The notes under the pieces: model-generated | Database searches by the model: none | Told to the model about the DNA's origin: nothing | The model's input: only the letters and a program-made list of their open reading frames with translations | In this document: in pieces, positions 12,363-23,099 of the stretch | Numbering within the stretch: the stretch's first letter is position 1 | Layout: each line of letters starts with the position of its first letter | Made by a program: the position numbers and the translations under genes | Assembly (NCBI GenBank): GCA_013180625.2 | Contig: SNVD02008871.1 | Coordinates: 186,001-250,000 of the forward strand | From: Boswellia sacra | Lineage: Eukaryota > Streptophyta > Magnoliopsida > Sapindales > Burseraceae | Reading direction: 5' to 3' | DNA length: 64,000 bases

Positions 12363-14106
12363 ATGTATCACCAACTTTCATTTCTGCTCTCGGTGGCAAT
12401 GATCGTAATTTTCCTCAACATCGAAGCCTCATCATCAGCAGCAGCAAGAGCTCCTCCTCCCCCCTCTATCTACGATCACTTAAAGGATCACGGCCTGCCC
12501 ATCGGCCTACTCCCCAAGGGCATTACCGACTTTTTCGTCGATCCCGACTCCGGCTTCTTTCGGATCAACTTGACTGAGCCCTGCAACGCTAAGTTCGAGA
12601 ACCAGCTCCACTACGACTTCAACATCTCCGGCCAGCTCTCATTCGGGAAGATCGGGGAGCTATCCGGTGTGTCGCAGCAGGAGCTCTTCCTGTGGTTCCC
12701 TGTCAAAGGTATTCGCGTCGATGTTCCCAGCTCCGGTTTGATTTACTTCGATGTTGGGGTTGTTGACAAGCAGTTCTCGCTTTCGTTGTTCGAGAATCCC
12801 CGCGATTGCACCGCTGTTGATCCTGATCATGATCATCCTGAGGTGGGTGTTTATCAAGTTTTGAAATTTTGATATTTATTGTTCTGTGTTAGTTGACTGT
12901 GGAAATCTTATGTTTTGGAAAATGGGTTGATACAATGTAGGTTTACTTGACTTCTTTGATTAGTGTAACCGATTAGCATTTAATTATATTTTACAATTAG
13001 CATCTTGTGGCTTGGATTGTGCCCAGAAAGTTTCTGCGTTGTGGGAAATGGTATGTGATGATTTCTATGGGAGGCATCACTGTAGATAGCTTTATGAGGT
13101 TTATAGGGGAATTCTACAAGATGGTGTTGATACTGGAGGAAAATTTGAAACTTTTTATAAGGCATCTATGACTTGAGAATGTTAGATTTTGTAAATGTCA
13201 CAAATGTTATATTTGGGGTTCTTTTTAGTTTTTAATACCCAGACAGAAATACCTTCACTTTGGATAACTTCGAAACTTTACAACCTTGTTATGATGAGGC
13301 TTTGACCCTTTAGCCTAGTTGTTGCAGTTGTGGTATCATTATGTACTAATATCAATAATTCCATAAGCAGGGAAGGGCTTTTGTATTTGGCTTCGGTTCT
13401 TTTGTTGTTTTTAGACTGAGAGCTGAATTTTCTTTTTGTACAGTTTTTGAGATCCTTTTAGGATTTAGGACAGCTTCTTTTTGTGGTCAGCAAGTCCTTT
13501 TATATTTTCTCTTTGATTTTATATACATACTCTTCTTTGTTTCCTAGCAAAATATATATATGATATTTATTATTATCATTGTTTATGTGAGATTGTTTGT
13601 TATTACAGTTAATGACTATATTATTTTCCTTTATTAGGGATGTGACTTTTAATATATGTGACGAGTATTTTGACTAAGATTGTTGTCCTCATTGTTTTGT
13701 TCAAATGTCAAAGTTCTTAGAAGATAAGAATTGGGATTGTTATAATTCCTGTAGTTGAATTACAGCTTTACGATGTTTTGCATGATTTGTTCATAGTAAG
13801 ATATATGTCTCTAAAGATTGTATCTTCTATATGGAATCTTTAACAAGGCAGTGATTTTGAGTTAATTTTTCGAATATTCTTGGTGGTTATTTGGTCATAG
13901 TATTATAAATTCGTGTGGTCATTATTTGTGAGTGATGTTAGAAATCTTTAGTATAGATTGGTAATTAGTATTGGTTCTCTCAAGTCGAATTTGTTATAGT
14001 CATCTAACATATTGCTGAAATCTGTCCCTGTTTGCAATTTCAGAATTTCTTGATGAATCTTGGGTATGAAGCTGGTCAAGGAGGCAGAGTAAGGGCTGTT
14101 TCATAG
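12363..14106 (+). CDS. DUF538 family secreted protein
   Basis: Two exons, 12363-12842 and 14044-14106, join in phase to a 180-residue protein. Residues 1 to about 24 form a hydrophobic signal peptide. The mature part shows the DUF538 pattern: a start like SIYDHLKDHGLPIGLLPKG, then NLTEPCNAKFENQLHYDF, then SGQLSFGKIGELSGVSQQEL and a LWFPVKGIRVD block. DUF538 proteins are plant-specific and small. Their biochemical role is not settled; links to stress and lipid-like ligand binding have been proposed (general knowledge). The start was chosen because it opens the signal peptide. A longer overlapping frame from 12218 has no family resemblance. The single intron is 1,201 bp, and parts of it and of the 3' flank recur downstream as diverged copies. 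Confidence 0.9.
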
Positions 14107-15060
14107 ATTGTGAAAACAGTGAAATTATTCTGAGGTTCAAGAGAGCTTAATCAACCTGTGGGTTTTTGCTTTTGCCTAAAGACTGTTGGATAGTCAGTTT
14201 GGCAGATTCTATGCTTCCGTACGTGTGCTTGTTTGCTTTGTTGTACAGACCTTTGGCCCGATGGCTCTATCTTTTGCGGGATAAAACCACTACAATTTTG
14301 GTAAAACGAAGAGGAAAAAATTATAAGGTAATCCATATTGGGTCTTGCTTCAAATAGCTAATGATGTTGTGGCCGGGTAAATTTGTCAGGTTGGTTTTGG
14401 TTAATAAATTCAGTACAAAATCGCTATTGTTTGTTATCGTACCGTATGCATATAAGGGTATGAGTATTGTATCGTGTTTATGTAAATAAAAAAAATTGTC
14501 TGTGTTCTTTGTATTGTCATTTATGGTTCTGTTAAATAAATATGAGTTTTATGATAAAACAAAATGTTAGTCCTCATGCTTTCATTTGTAAGTTTGTGTG
14601 TAAGTGTGAATGTAACATCTATCAATTTTGAATAATTGAGATTTTTGTGTTTTGGCGGCTAGTTGGTCACCTCCTAACTCGTGTAGAATCTTTCCTGAGT
14701 AGCTGTTGTATCTAACTTTTCAATTATGCATATGGAGAGCATTCCTTCTGTCTTTAGATCCCTGTAGGATGCAATGATACACAGACAAGTTGAAATTTGC
14801 TTAAACTCTTTAGCTCTAATCTAACATCTTCGGGGCCTACTTTGCGCAATAATCAGAGACATTCACAATGCGAGATTGAAGACTTGCAATGATTGGAATT
14901 CACCATGCGAGATTGAAGACTTGCAATGAATTGGAATTAGTTGGAGGGACTGTGGTTTAGAGTTGCCTTACCAAACTCTCACGATCAAGTCTCAACATTT
15001 GCAATTTATAAGAATTTCTTGAGTTTATTATTGTTCACTTTCCTTAAATAATTCTGTGTC
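13755..15060. repeat. DUF538 intron end, exon 2 and 3' flank: source of downstream duplications
   Basis: Sequence here recurs in diverged form at about 17830-18440. For example, ACGATGTTTTGCATGATTTG at 13768 matches ACAATGTTTTACATGATTTG at 17840. Likewise GGTTAATAAATTCAGTACAA near 14400 matches GCTAATAAATTTAGTATAAA near 18028, and the AATCAGAGACATT tracts at 14852 and 18290 match. A second, shorter fragment lies at about 15190-15400, matching the CTCTCAAGT and ACTACAATTTTGGTAAA region. No second copy of exon 2 was recognised in either duplicate. Confidence 0.65.
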
Positions 15061-16735
15061 GTTTTAAACTAGTTAGATATTTGTTTAACAGTGAATCAAC
15101 TATACTATGTGAAATAGCAAAATTACATTTTTGAAGTAGAGTTAGGAGATCATTTTTACATTATTGGGGGTCAAATATTAACCATGTAGCAAATTACTTT
15201 TGGTTCTCTCAAGTTGAGTTTTAATACTACAATTTTGGTAAACGAAGGGAAAAATTTAAAGATAGTGCTCATTGGGTCTTGCACAATATAGCTATGAGGT
15301 TGTGGTGGGGGAACTTTTCGGCCATTGTGCATATTGAGAGCTGATCCCTGTTCATTTAATCTGGTTTGAGGTTGTCTCCCTATGAATGCAATCATACACA
15401 CATTTCTATTTTACTTGAATATTTTGTCTCTAACCTAACCTCTTCAGAACCTTTTTCAGTTTAGCTAATTAAATTATACATAAATTATAAATATAATTTT
15501 CGATTTTTCTCCTATAAATATCAAGCGTTTAGCCCTCTCACAAAAAGTAAAGTACTTAAAAACGCTACCCAATATTTTATGTTATAAACTAGCTTGGTCA
15601 TTTATTCAACTTTAATAAACTGTTAGCTATCTTAACCCCTATATTTTCTGAAATTTTTATTATCAAAGAATTATATTTACTAACAAAAGCCTACCAGAAT
15701 TATACTTAATGCGTATGCCATAGATGACACATTTGGAGTTTCTTCTGCTTATACATTTTGTAATTTTTCTTGGAAGACTATGAAAGATTGAATTTCTTCT
15801 ATCCAGCAACAATAAACTGATACATAAAAGTGATGATAAACAAAGATTGAATTGCCCGCCACCACTCTCTACATACACTTTATTGTAATTTTATATTTAA
15901 CATAAACCAGGACTCGCAGGTTTTGCTTCTATGTCTACCGGTTTTGCTTCTATATCCTGTAGACAGACAGGACGGACGAAATAAATTTGGTTACGTGACA
16001 CAACATGAGAGCTGTGACTGATGCAACAGAGAATATGGAACATAGGGATGGAAACTATGTCGGATAGGGATGCGGAACATATGCATGAAGATTGCTCCAA
16101 TATCTTAAATGCATACCTACATTATTCTACATAGGGATGAAAAAGCCATTAATACATAATGGGAGAGATTAAAGGTTTCAATATCAAAAATATATTAAGC
16201 CATTAATACATCATGAGGCAGATAAAAGATTTCAATATTCACAAAATTATTATTTGAGAGAAGGCACCGGTCATGAAGTTGTTGAAGTCAGGATGTACTA
16301 ATGAATCATATGATATATATATATATATAATTCTACACATTAGATTACCATTTACTGAGAGTTTTAAAGCAATAACCTATTAATGGAAAAAAAAAATCAA
16401 ACAGTATTGAACTTTCAGAAAATATAGGACCAGAACCCTAAAAAACTATTACATGTTATTGAAAGGGAGAAGTCCCCCTTCCCGAGTTAACTGATTGTGA
16501 AAGTATGTTGTTATTAATTAATATAATTTAGGCATTTTAATTAAATCTATTTAGGCCTTTTGTCTAAAATCAAAATTATTATTTAGATCAATTTTAATTT
16601 AGAATGATAATGTACATATTAAATATTATCTTAAAATTTTATTCTAAGTGATTATGCATCTTAATATGTGATAGTGATATAGGTAAACGGTGAGCGGTTA
16701 ATTAGAATAATACATCTCTTTTCCTTAAAAGTTTG
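15061..16735. repeat. Fragmented repeats downstream of DUF538
   Basis: Contains a truncated copy of the DUF538 3' flank (about 15190-15400), a short internal duplication of GGTTTTGCTTCTAT at about 15918-15950, and a copy (about 16090-16440) of the block also seen at 9.15-9.35 kb. A TA run lies near 16314-16328. No gene was found. Confidence 0.5.
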
Positions 16736-17800
16736 TGATACTATTTGGACAATTCTTTTATTTGTACAGTGTGCTTAAAAACTTTCGACCTATTTCCTAT
16801 AATGTATGCGCTACTATAAATTAAATTTGTTAATTTACAAAGTAAATATGCACATGGATGCAACATACAGACAGTTCAAATTTACTTAAGTTCTTTAGCT
16901 TTAATTCAAGGATCTTCAAGGTCTACTTTGCGGACATAATGAGGGAGATTGAAGACTTGCAATTGAAATGGAATTAGTTGAAGGATCTACGGTTTAGAAT
17001 TTGCCTTAAGAAAACTCTGAAGATCAAGTCTTAACATTTGCAATTTGAATGACTTCGTGCAGTTTCTTATTGTTCACCTCCTTATAACTACTTCTGCCTT
17101 GTTTTAGACTAGTTAAATTTTCGTTTAGAAAGTGAAATTATTGGTATTGATTTAATAATTGTACTTACAATCTTTCAACTTTGTCATGTTCTATTGTTTA
17201 AGAGAGGAAAGAAAAGCTTTAGAGTGATTGATCCTTGTACTTTGATTATTTTCTTAAATTTTGTTTGCTGGAGCCATCCACAAATACCTGTTGATTGAAC
17301 TGTCATTGCTTTGTCAAACTATTCTTGCTGGAGCTCCTGTAACGACTGTACTAGAAATTATAAATTTCTAAATTTCTAAATTATATCACTGAGATACAGC
17401 GATACTGATTATGTAAATATATTGTGGACAAGATGGATTCACAGGCATTCCACAAGATGGATGAACACAGATTCCATTCTGGAAATTTTGACTTAAATGA
17501 TTAGAGCTCCAATATCTTAATTGCAGGAATACATGAATAATAAAGCAAATTATATCGACTAAGAATTAAATTGCTATTCACTAAAATATAAAAATAATTA
17601 TTTCACAGAAGTATCATTTCATGGTGGGCATAGGATGGCCATGAAGTTGGTGACGCAGAAAATTTGGACACCAAGATTTTTAGCCTTTATATAATACAAA
17701 AAAAGTTAAAAAAAATAAAACCTTAATTGGTGGGACTTAATACTTCTGTATGTTGAGTGGACACATTCAAAGTCCATTTTTGTCTGATTGGATTAGATGT
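16735..17800. repeat. Segmental duplication block B, copy 1
   Basis: Aligns with about 20325-21430 at an offset of about 3.6 kb. Shared landmarks are CTATTTGGACAATTCTTTTATTTGT (compare CTATTTAGGACTATTCTTTTATTTGT), TTTAGAAAGTGAAATTATTGG (17124; compare 20717), CACAAGATGGATGAACACAG, GTGGGCATAGGATGG and ACATTCAAAGTCCATTTTTG (17763; compare 21399). Divergence is moderate, with scattered small insertions and deletions. There is no open frame of note. Confidence 0.8.
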
Positions 17801-17829
17801 TTGTTTGTTCTTCTAGTCCTCCCATTAGA

Positions 17830-18440
17830 TTTATAGCGTTACAATGTTTTACATGATTTGTTGCATAGTAATGTATATGTTTCTAAAGATTGTTATCTGC
17901 TATATATATGGACTTCTGTAACAATGGCAGTGCTTCTGAGTGGATTAACACGAAATGCACATCAGGTCTTGCTTAATATATATAGCTATGAGATTGTGGC
18001 GGGGGTAAATTTTTCAGGTCGTTTCTGGCTAATAAATTTAGTATAAAATTGCTATTGTTCGTTAACATAAAGTGAGTGAGTGTTGTATTGAGTTTATTTA
18101 AATCAAGGAGACTGTCTGTACTGTAATATAGAGAGCCATCCTTCTGTCTTTAGATCCCTGTTCATTTAATCTGGTTTAAGGATTTCACCCAATGAATGCA
18201 ATATTCGTACAGAGACAGTTCAAATTTACTTCAATTATTTTTTTAGCTCTAATCTAACCTCTCCGGGACTTACTTTGTATGCATATATAATCAGAGACAT
18301 TGAGCGTGCGGGATTGAAGATCACTTCCAATGAATTGGAATTAAAAGGGTTGAAGTGGCTGTTGTTTAGGCTTACCCTTAAAAAGCTCTCAAGACCTAGT
18401 CTCAAACATTTGCAATTTGAAAGACTTTGTTGAGTTTCTT
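17830..18440. repeat. Diverged copy of the DUF538 intron and 3' flank
   Basis: Follows 13755-14490 and then 14740-15050 in order, with a large deletion and many substitutions. The DUF538 coding exons are not recognisable inside it, so this is a relic of noncoding flank and not a pseudogene with usable reading frame. The 17858-18046 open frame is incidental. Confidence 0.6.
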
Positions 18441-19135
18441 ATTTAATTAATCCTGATTCCTTTTGACCTACTTAGATATTTGTTGTGACAGCAAAATGGA
18501 CTGGATATGCATTATAAGAAAGTAGAAACCAAAATCACATTTTTGATGTGAAGTTGGGAGAATTTTTTTTCTTTTTTTTTTTTTTTTCCGAATTTGGGAT
18601 CGTTACTGTTATTAGGGTAACTAGTGGCAATGGGCATGATTTAACAATTGTACTTGATAAAATATTAACCTAAATATTAACAAATTACTTGTTACACTAT
18701 CTCAGTGATATTTTGGGTTGTGCATAATTGAGTCTTTGTGACAGTTTAATGGTATTTCCTCTTAAAAGAATTAAAAAAAATACCGAGATTTGTTTATATG
18801 AACATAAGCGCAAAAGAAAATTAGAGAACTGAAAAAGCTTTAAGGCAAACTTTGCAACAAAACATGTGTCTAATGTTGACAGGATTGGATAACGAGCAGA
18901 AAAAACAAATATAAATTTCTGAACTTAATCCATCTACAGAAATGAAATCCGGATTTCCTTTCCCTAAACTGAGTTTTGTCTTGGCTTACAATAGCAACAA
19001 TATAATAAGCTAAATGAACTTTCATCGAAGCCATATAACTTTCATCAGAACATATACCCTGGATCACATGGATCAACAAACGATGGATTTATTTCACAAT
19101 CTCGTCCTTAAATGGTTGACTCAGATAGATAATTC
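18441..19135. other. Spacer between repeat blocks
   Basis: Noncoding. Has a poly-T tract at about 18566-18588. The adjacent GAATTTGGGATCGT and AGTGGCAATGGGCATGATTTAA sequences recur near 21505-21552, so part of it also belongs to the duplicated family. The last part (about 18885-19075) has short matches to about 21590-21680, such as CTTAATCCATC and ACAATAGCAACAATAT-type tracts. Confidence 0.4.
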
Positions 19136-20318
19136 ATTCCCTGACTGAAATAGTTGACTCCAATATCTTAAATGAATTAACTAATACATGTTCATTACTA
19201 TAAAAGTAAATTAATTATATTAGATTGTTAAGAATTTTTCTTTTGAAAATAGAAAGAAAAAAAAGAAGAAAGTATGTAGTTAGGGACGTTAACAATAAGC
19301 CTCATATAAATCTCCATATCACAAAAGTATCATTTCAAATATAGGATGGTCATGAACTTGGTGAAGTTATAAATACATTTACTTTCTAATGTGGATTTGC
19401 AGATTTTAACTTTTATAAATCCTGTCTTACAGATGAAATTAATACATATTAAGTCCATTAAATTAAATAATAAAACTCACAAGCCCAACTATTAACCGCC
19501 ACTATAACCCAGCACAATAAAAATACACATTGCTCAAGTTTTGCCTCTTACATTTGGTGACTCATATGAGTATGTGAAGAATGATAAAAAAATCTATTAT
19601 TCTAAAACTAAAAGAACAACTCATTTGTAAAACCTGCATATATGGTTGATAAACAATAGTAAATATATCTCAATATGTGATTTTAAATATTATCATAAAC
19701 TAATTTTAGGAATGATGTAGAGAGTGACACTTATATATATGTTATCAACTTATAATAGCAATTGGTTGATTTTGGTTAATAAATATCAATCTCTAATTGT
19801 TAAAAGTCATGAAACAAAATTACCACACCAGGAGCTTAATATAACTTTTCTAAAACGATCTTTCTCAAATCTGATTGTTTAAAAATTGCTGTTTGCTCAG
19901 GTCAGTAGAAAAGTTTGACCCTAGTTTCTGATCTTCAACACTGTGAATGAGTAGACTATACCAATGGTCCAATCTAATATTTTGAAGTTCAGCAAAAACT
20001 AACTTCAAAATTATTATGAAAATTTGTTTCAATCTCAGCACGAAGACTTCAAAAAGCTTACATCCATACCATACGGTAGTTAAGTGGACAATGATGTATC
20101 AGGGACTGGAGTGAATGAACTGTTTCCAATTTCCGATAATAATCCGAAAAGAAAGCTGCTTGCCATCACTTGTATCAAATTTATTAAGAAGAGAAACTGC
20201 TCTGAACATTCCATGATGAACCGGGAAAAAGAAGTATTGCTTGTTAAAGATGTTCAGCTTGGCCAAGAAAATCTATGACCTTCTACTCATGAATTTTGAC
20301 AAAACTGCGAGAAAATCA
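19136..20318. repeat. Segmental duplication block A, copy 1
   Basis: Aligns along its length with 21836-22998 at an offset of about 2.69 kb. Landmarks are TTTTGAAAATAGAAAGAAAAA, AAGTATCATTTCAA, GAGTGACAC followed by ATATATGTTATCAACTTAT, ACACCAGGAGCTTAATATAA, CATACGGTAGTTAAGTGGAC (compare CATATGGTAGTTAAGTGGAC at 22757) and TTCAGCTTGGCCAAGAAAAT. The match stops at GCGAGAAAATCAA, beyond which copy 2 runs into the 3' flank of VIPP1. This copy is therefore a duplicate of VIPP1-proximal DNA. Confidence 0.85.
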
Positions 20319-20324
20319 ATTAAA

Positions 20325-21430
20325 AAATTTATGATAAACTATTTAGGACTATTCTTTTATTTGTGCAATGCGCTTAAAAAATTTAAACCTATTTTCTATG
20401 ATGCACTTCTATTAATTAAATGTGTTAATTTACCAAGTGAATATGCATATGCATGAAGTATACACGGACAGTTCAAATTTAATTAAATTCTTTAGGCCTA
20501 ATCTAACGATCTTCTGGACCTACTTTGTGCACATAATCAGAGACTTTCACCACGCGACATTGAAGACTTGCAATTTACTGGAATTAGTTGAAGGGGCTAT
20601 GTAGATTTTGCCTTAGAAAAACTCTCAACATTTGCAATTTGAATCGCTTTAATCAGTTTGTTATTCTTCACATCCTTTTAACTAATTCTGACTCGTTTTA
20701 GATAAGCTAAATATTTGTTTAGAAAGCGAAATTACTGGTATTGATTTAGACAATCTATCAACTTTGACATGTTATATTGTTTAAATTTATGGCAGATGAA
20801 AGCTAAATTTATAGAGGATGAAAGATAAGAAAAACTTTAGAATGATTCATCCTTAAGCTTTGATTATTTTCTCAGATTTGGTTTGCTGCAGCAGCAGAGG
20901 GGTGATTCATTGAACTTTGATAACTTCGTTACGTTTTTCTTGCTTGAGTTCCTGTATGTTGCTCCTCCATCCACCACCAAACAGAGCCATCAAGATGGCA
21001 AAATTCCGCTTGTACTATGGATTATAAATTTCTAAATTACATTACTGACATTGATCTAAGCATATGTATTGTGGCCAAGATGGGTTCACAGACACTCCAC
21101 AAGATGGATGAACACAGATTCCACATAAATTTTGACTTAAATAGTTAGCTCCAATTTCTTAGTTGCATGAATACATGAATAAATAAAGCAAATTATATTG
21201 TCTACGAATCAAATTTCTATTCACTAAAATATATAAATAAGTATTTCACAGAAGTACCATTTCATGGTGGGCATAGGACGGTCATGAAGTTGGTGATGTA
21301 AATAATTTGGACACCAAGATTTTAGCTTCTATACCATTAAAAAAAATAATAAAAAAACTGATTGGCGGGACTTCATATTTCTTAAGATCAGGGGACACAT
21401 TCAAAGTCCATTTTTGTTTGATTGGATTAG
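20325..21430. repeat. Segmental duplication block B, copy 2
   Basis: Counterpart of 16735-17800. It begins at TGATAAACTATTTAGGACTA and keeps the same order of landmarks as copy 1. Relative to copy 1 it has an extra stretch around 20795-20835. The overlapping short frames at 20084-20604 are broken in the counterpart and are not considered genes. Confidence 0.8.
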
Positions 21431-21835
21431 ATGTTTGTTTGTTCTTCCAGTCCTCCAATTGAACTGCACATGCATTAGCAAAAATGTTAATTACATTTTC
21501 GCAGAATTTGGGATCGTCAACAGCATAACTTGGTAGCAATGGGCATGATTTAATAAGTGCATTAGCCAATCAGCAGAACAAACAACCATCATTTATCGAC
21601 TTAATCCATCGGTATATAGTTTATCTTTCACTGACAATAGAAACAATATGATACTAAATGAATTTTTATCAAACATAATCATATGGATCAAGAGACGATC
21701 AAGAGACCATTCAGTTTATAGTTTTATCTTTCACTGACAATAGAAACAATATAAGAAGCATATCATATGGATCAAGAGACGATTAAGGCACCATGGTGTT
21801 TGACTGGATATTTTATTTCACAATCTCAGTTGACT
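21431..21835. other. Spacer between repeat blocks, with a short internal repeat
   Basis: Contains two near copies of TTATCTTTCACTGACAATAGAAACAATAT, at about 21620 and 21723, each followed by CATATGGATCAAGAGACGAT within about 60 bp. This is a local duplication of about 100 bp. It is noncoding. Confidence 0.5.
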
Positions 21836-22998
21836 AAAATGTGGCTCTAATATCTTAATTGCATTAATTAATGCATGTTCATTATTATAAATTGATGTGA
21901 ATAAGTAAAGCAAATTATATGAGATTGTTCAGAAAATTTTCTTTTGAAAATAGAAAGAAAAAGAAGAAAGAATGTATTTATGGATGTTAATAACAAGCCG
22001 CAAATAAATTTCCATACCACAAAAGTATCATTTCAAGGTGGGTATAAGATGGTCATGAAGTTGGTGAAGTTATATATATTTGAGTTTTTAACTTTTATAA
22101 ATCCCAATTTACGAATGAAATTAATACATATTAAGTTCATTAAATTAAATAATATAATTGGCAAGCCCATCTATTGACCACCACTGTAACTCGCACAATA
22201 AAAATACACATTACTCAAATTTTGCCTCTTTACATCTGATGACTAATATGAGTATGTGAAGGAGAATTAAGTCCATTCTTCTAAACCTAAAAGAACAACT
22301 CATTGGTAAAACCTGTATATGTGGATGACAAATAATAGCAAAATATATCTCAATCTGTTATCTTAAATATTATCATATTTTGATAAACTAATTTTAGAAA
22401 TGATGTAGAGAGTGACACTACTATATATATGTTATCAACTTATGATAACAATTGGGTTGATTTTGGTTAATAAATATCAATCTACTAATTGTTAAAAGTC
22501 AGACAAAATTACCACACCAGGAGCTTAATATAACTTTCCTAAAACAATCTTTCCAAAATCTGATTGCTTAAAAATTCCTGTTTGCTCGGGTAAGTAAAAA
22601 AGTTTGACCCTAGTTTATGATCCTCAACACTCTGGATGAGTAGACTATACCAAAGGTCCAATCTAATATTTTGAAGTTCAGCAAAAACTAACTTCAAAAT
22701 TATTATGAAAATTTGTTCCAATCTCTGCACAAAGACATCAAAGTTTTACATCCATACCATATGGTAGTTAAGTGGACAATGATGCTAGCAGGGATTGAAG
22801 TGAATGAACTGTTTACAATTTCCGATAATAATCAGAAATAAAGCTACTTCCCATCACTTGCATCAAATTTATTAAGAAGACAAACTGCTGTGTACATTCC
22901 ATGATGAACTGGGAAAGAGAAGTATTGCCTTTTAAAGTTGTTCAGCTTGGCCAAGAAAATCTATGACCTTCTACTCATGAATTTCGACAAAACAGCGA
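21836..22998. repeat. Segmental duplication block A, copy 2 (3' flank of VIPP1)
   Basis: Counterpart of 19136-20318, ending about 100 bp before the VIPP1 stop codon at 23100. It may include the VIPP1 polyadenylation region. Because it borders a real gene end, it is the likely parental copy of block A. Confidence 0.8.
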
Positions 22999-23099
22999 GA
23001 AAATCAACTCAACTACCATATAAAATTCAATCTCAGCCTAGCACATAAAAGAATGGGAAAAATGATTTCACCAATCACACGTTGAGAACAAGTAAATGT

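Noticed and set aside
12218..12577. 119-codon frame upstream of and overlapping the DUF538 start
   Set aside because: Different frame from the DUF538 exon, no signal peptide or domain. Part is the leader.
14151..14357. Short frames on both strands just after the DUF538 stop
   Set aside because: They lie in the 3' UTR, overlap each other, and are degraded in the downstream duplicate.
17858..18046. Possible second DUF538 exon in the duplicated block
   Set aside because: The region matches DUF538 intron and 3' flank only; no NFLMNLG-like exon 2 sequence could be found.
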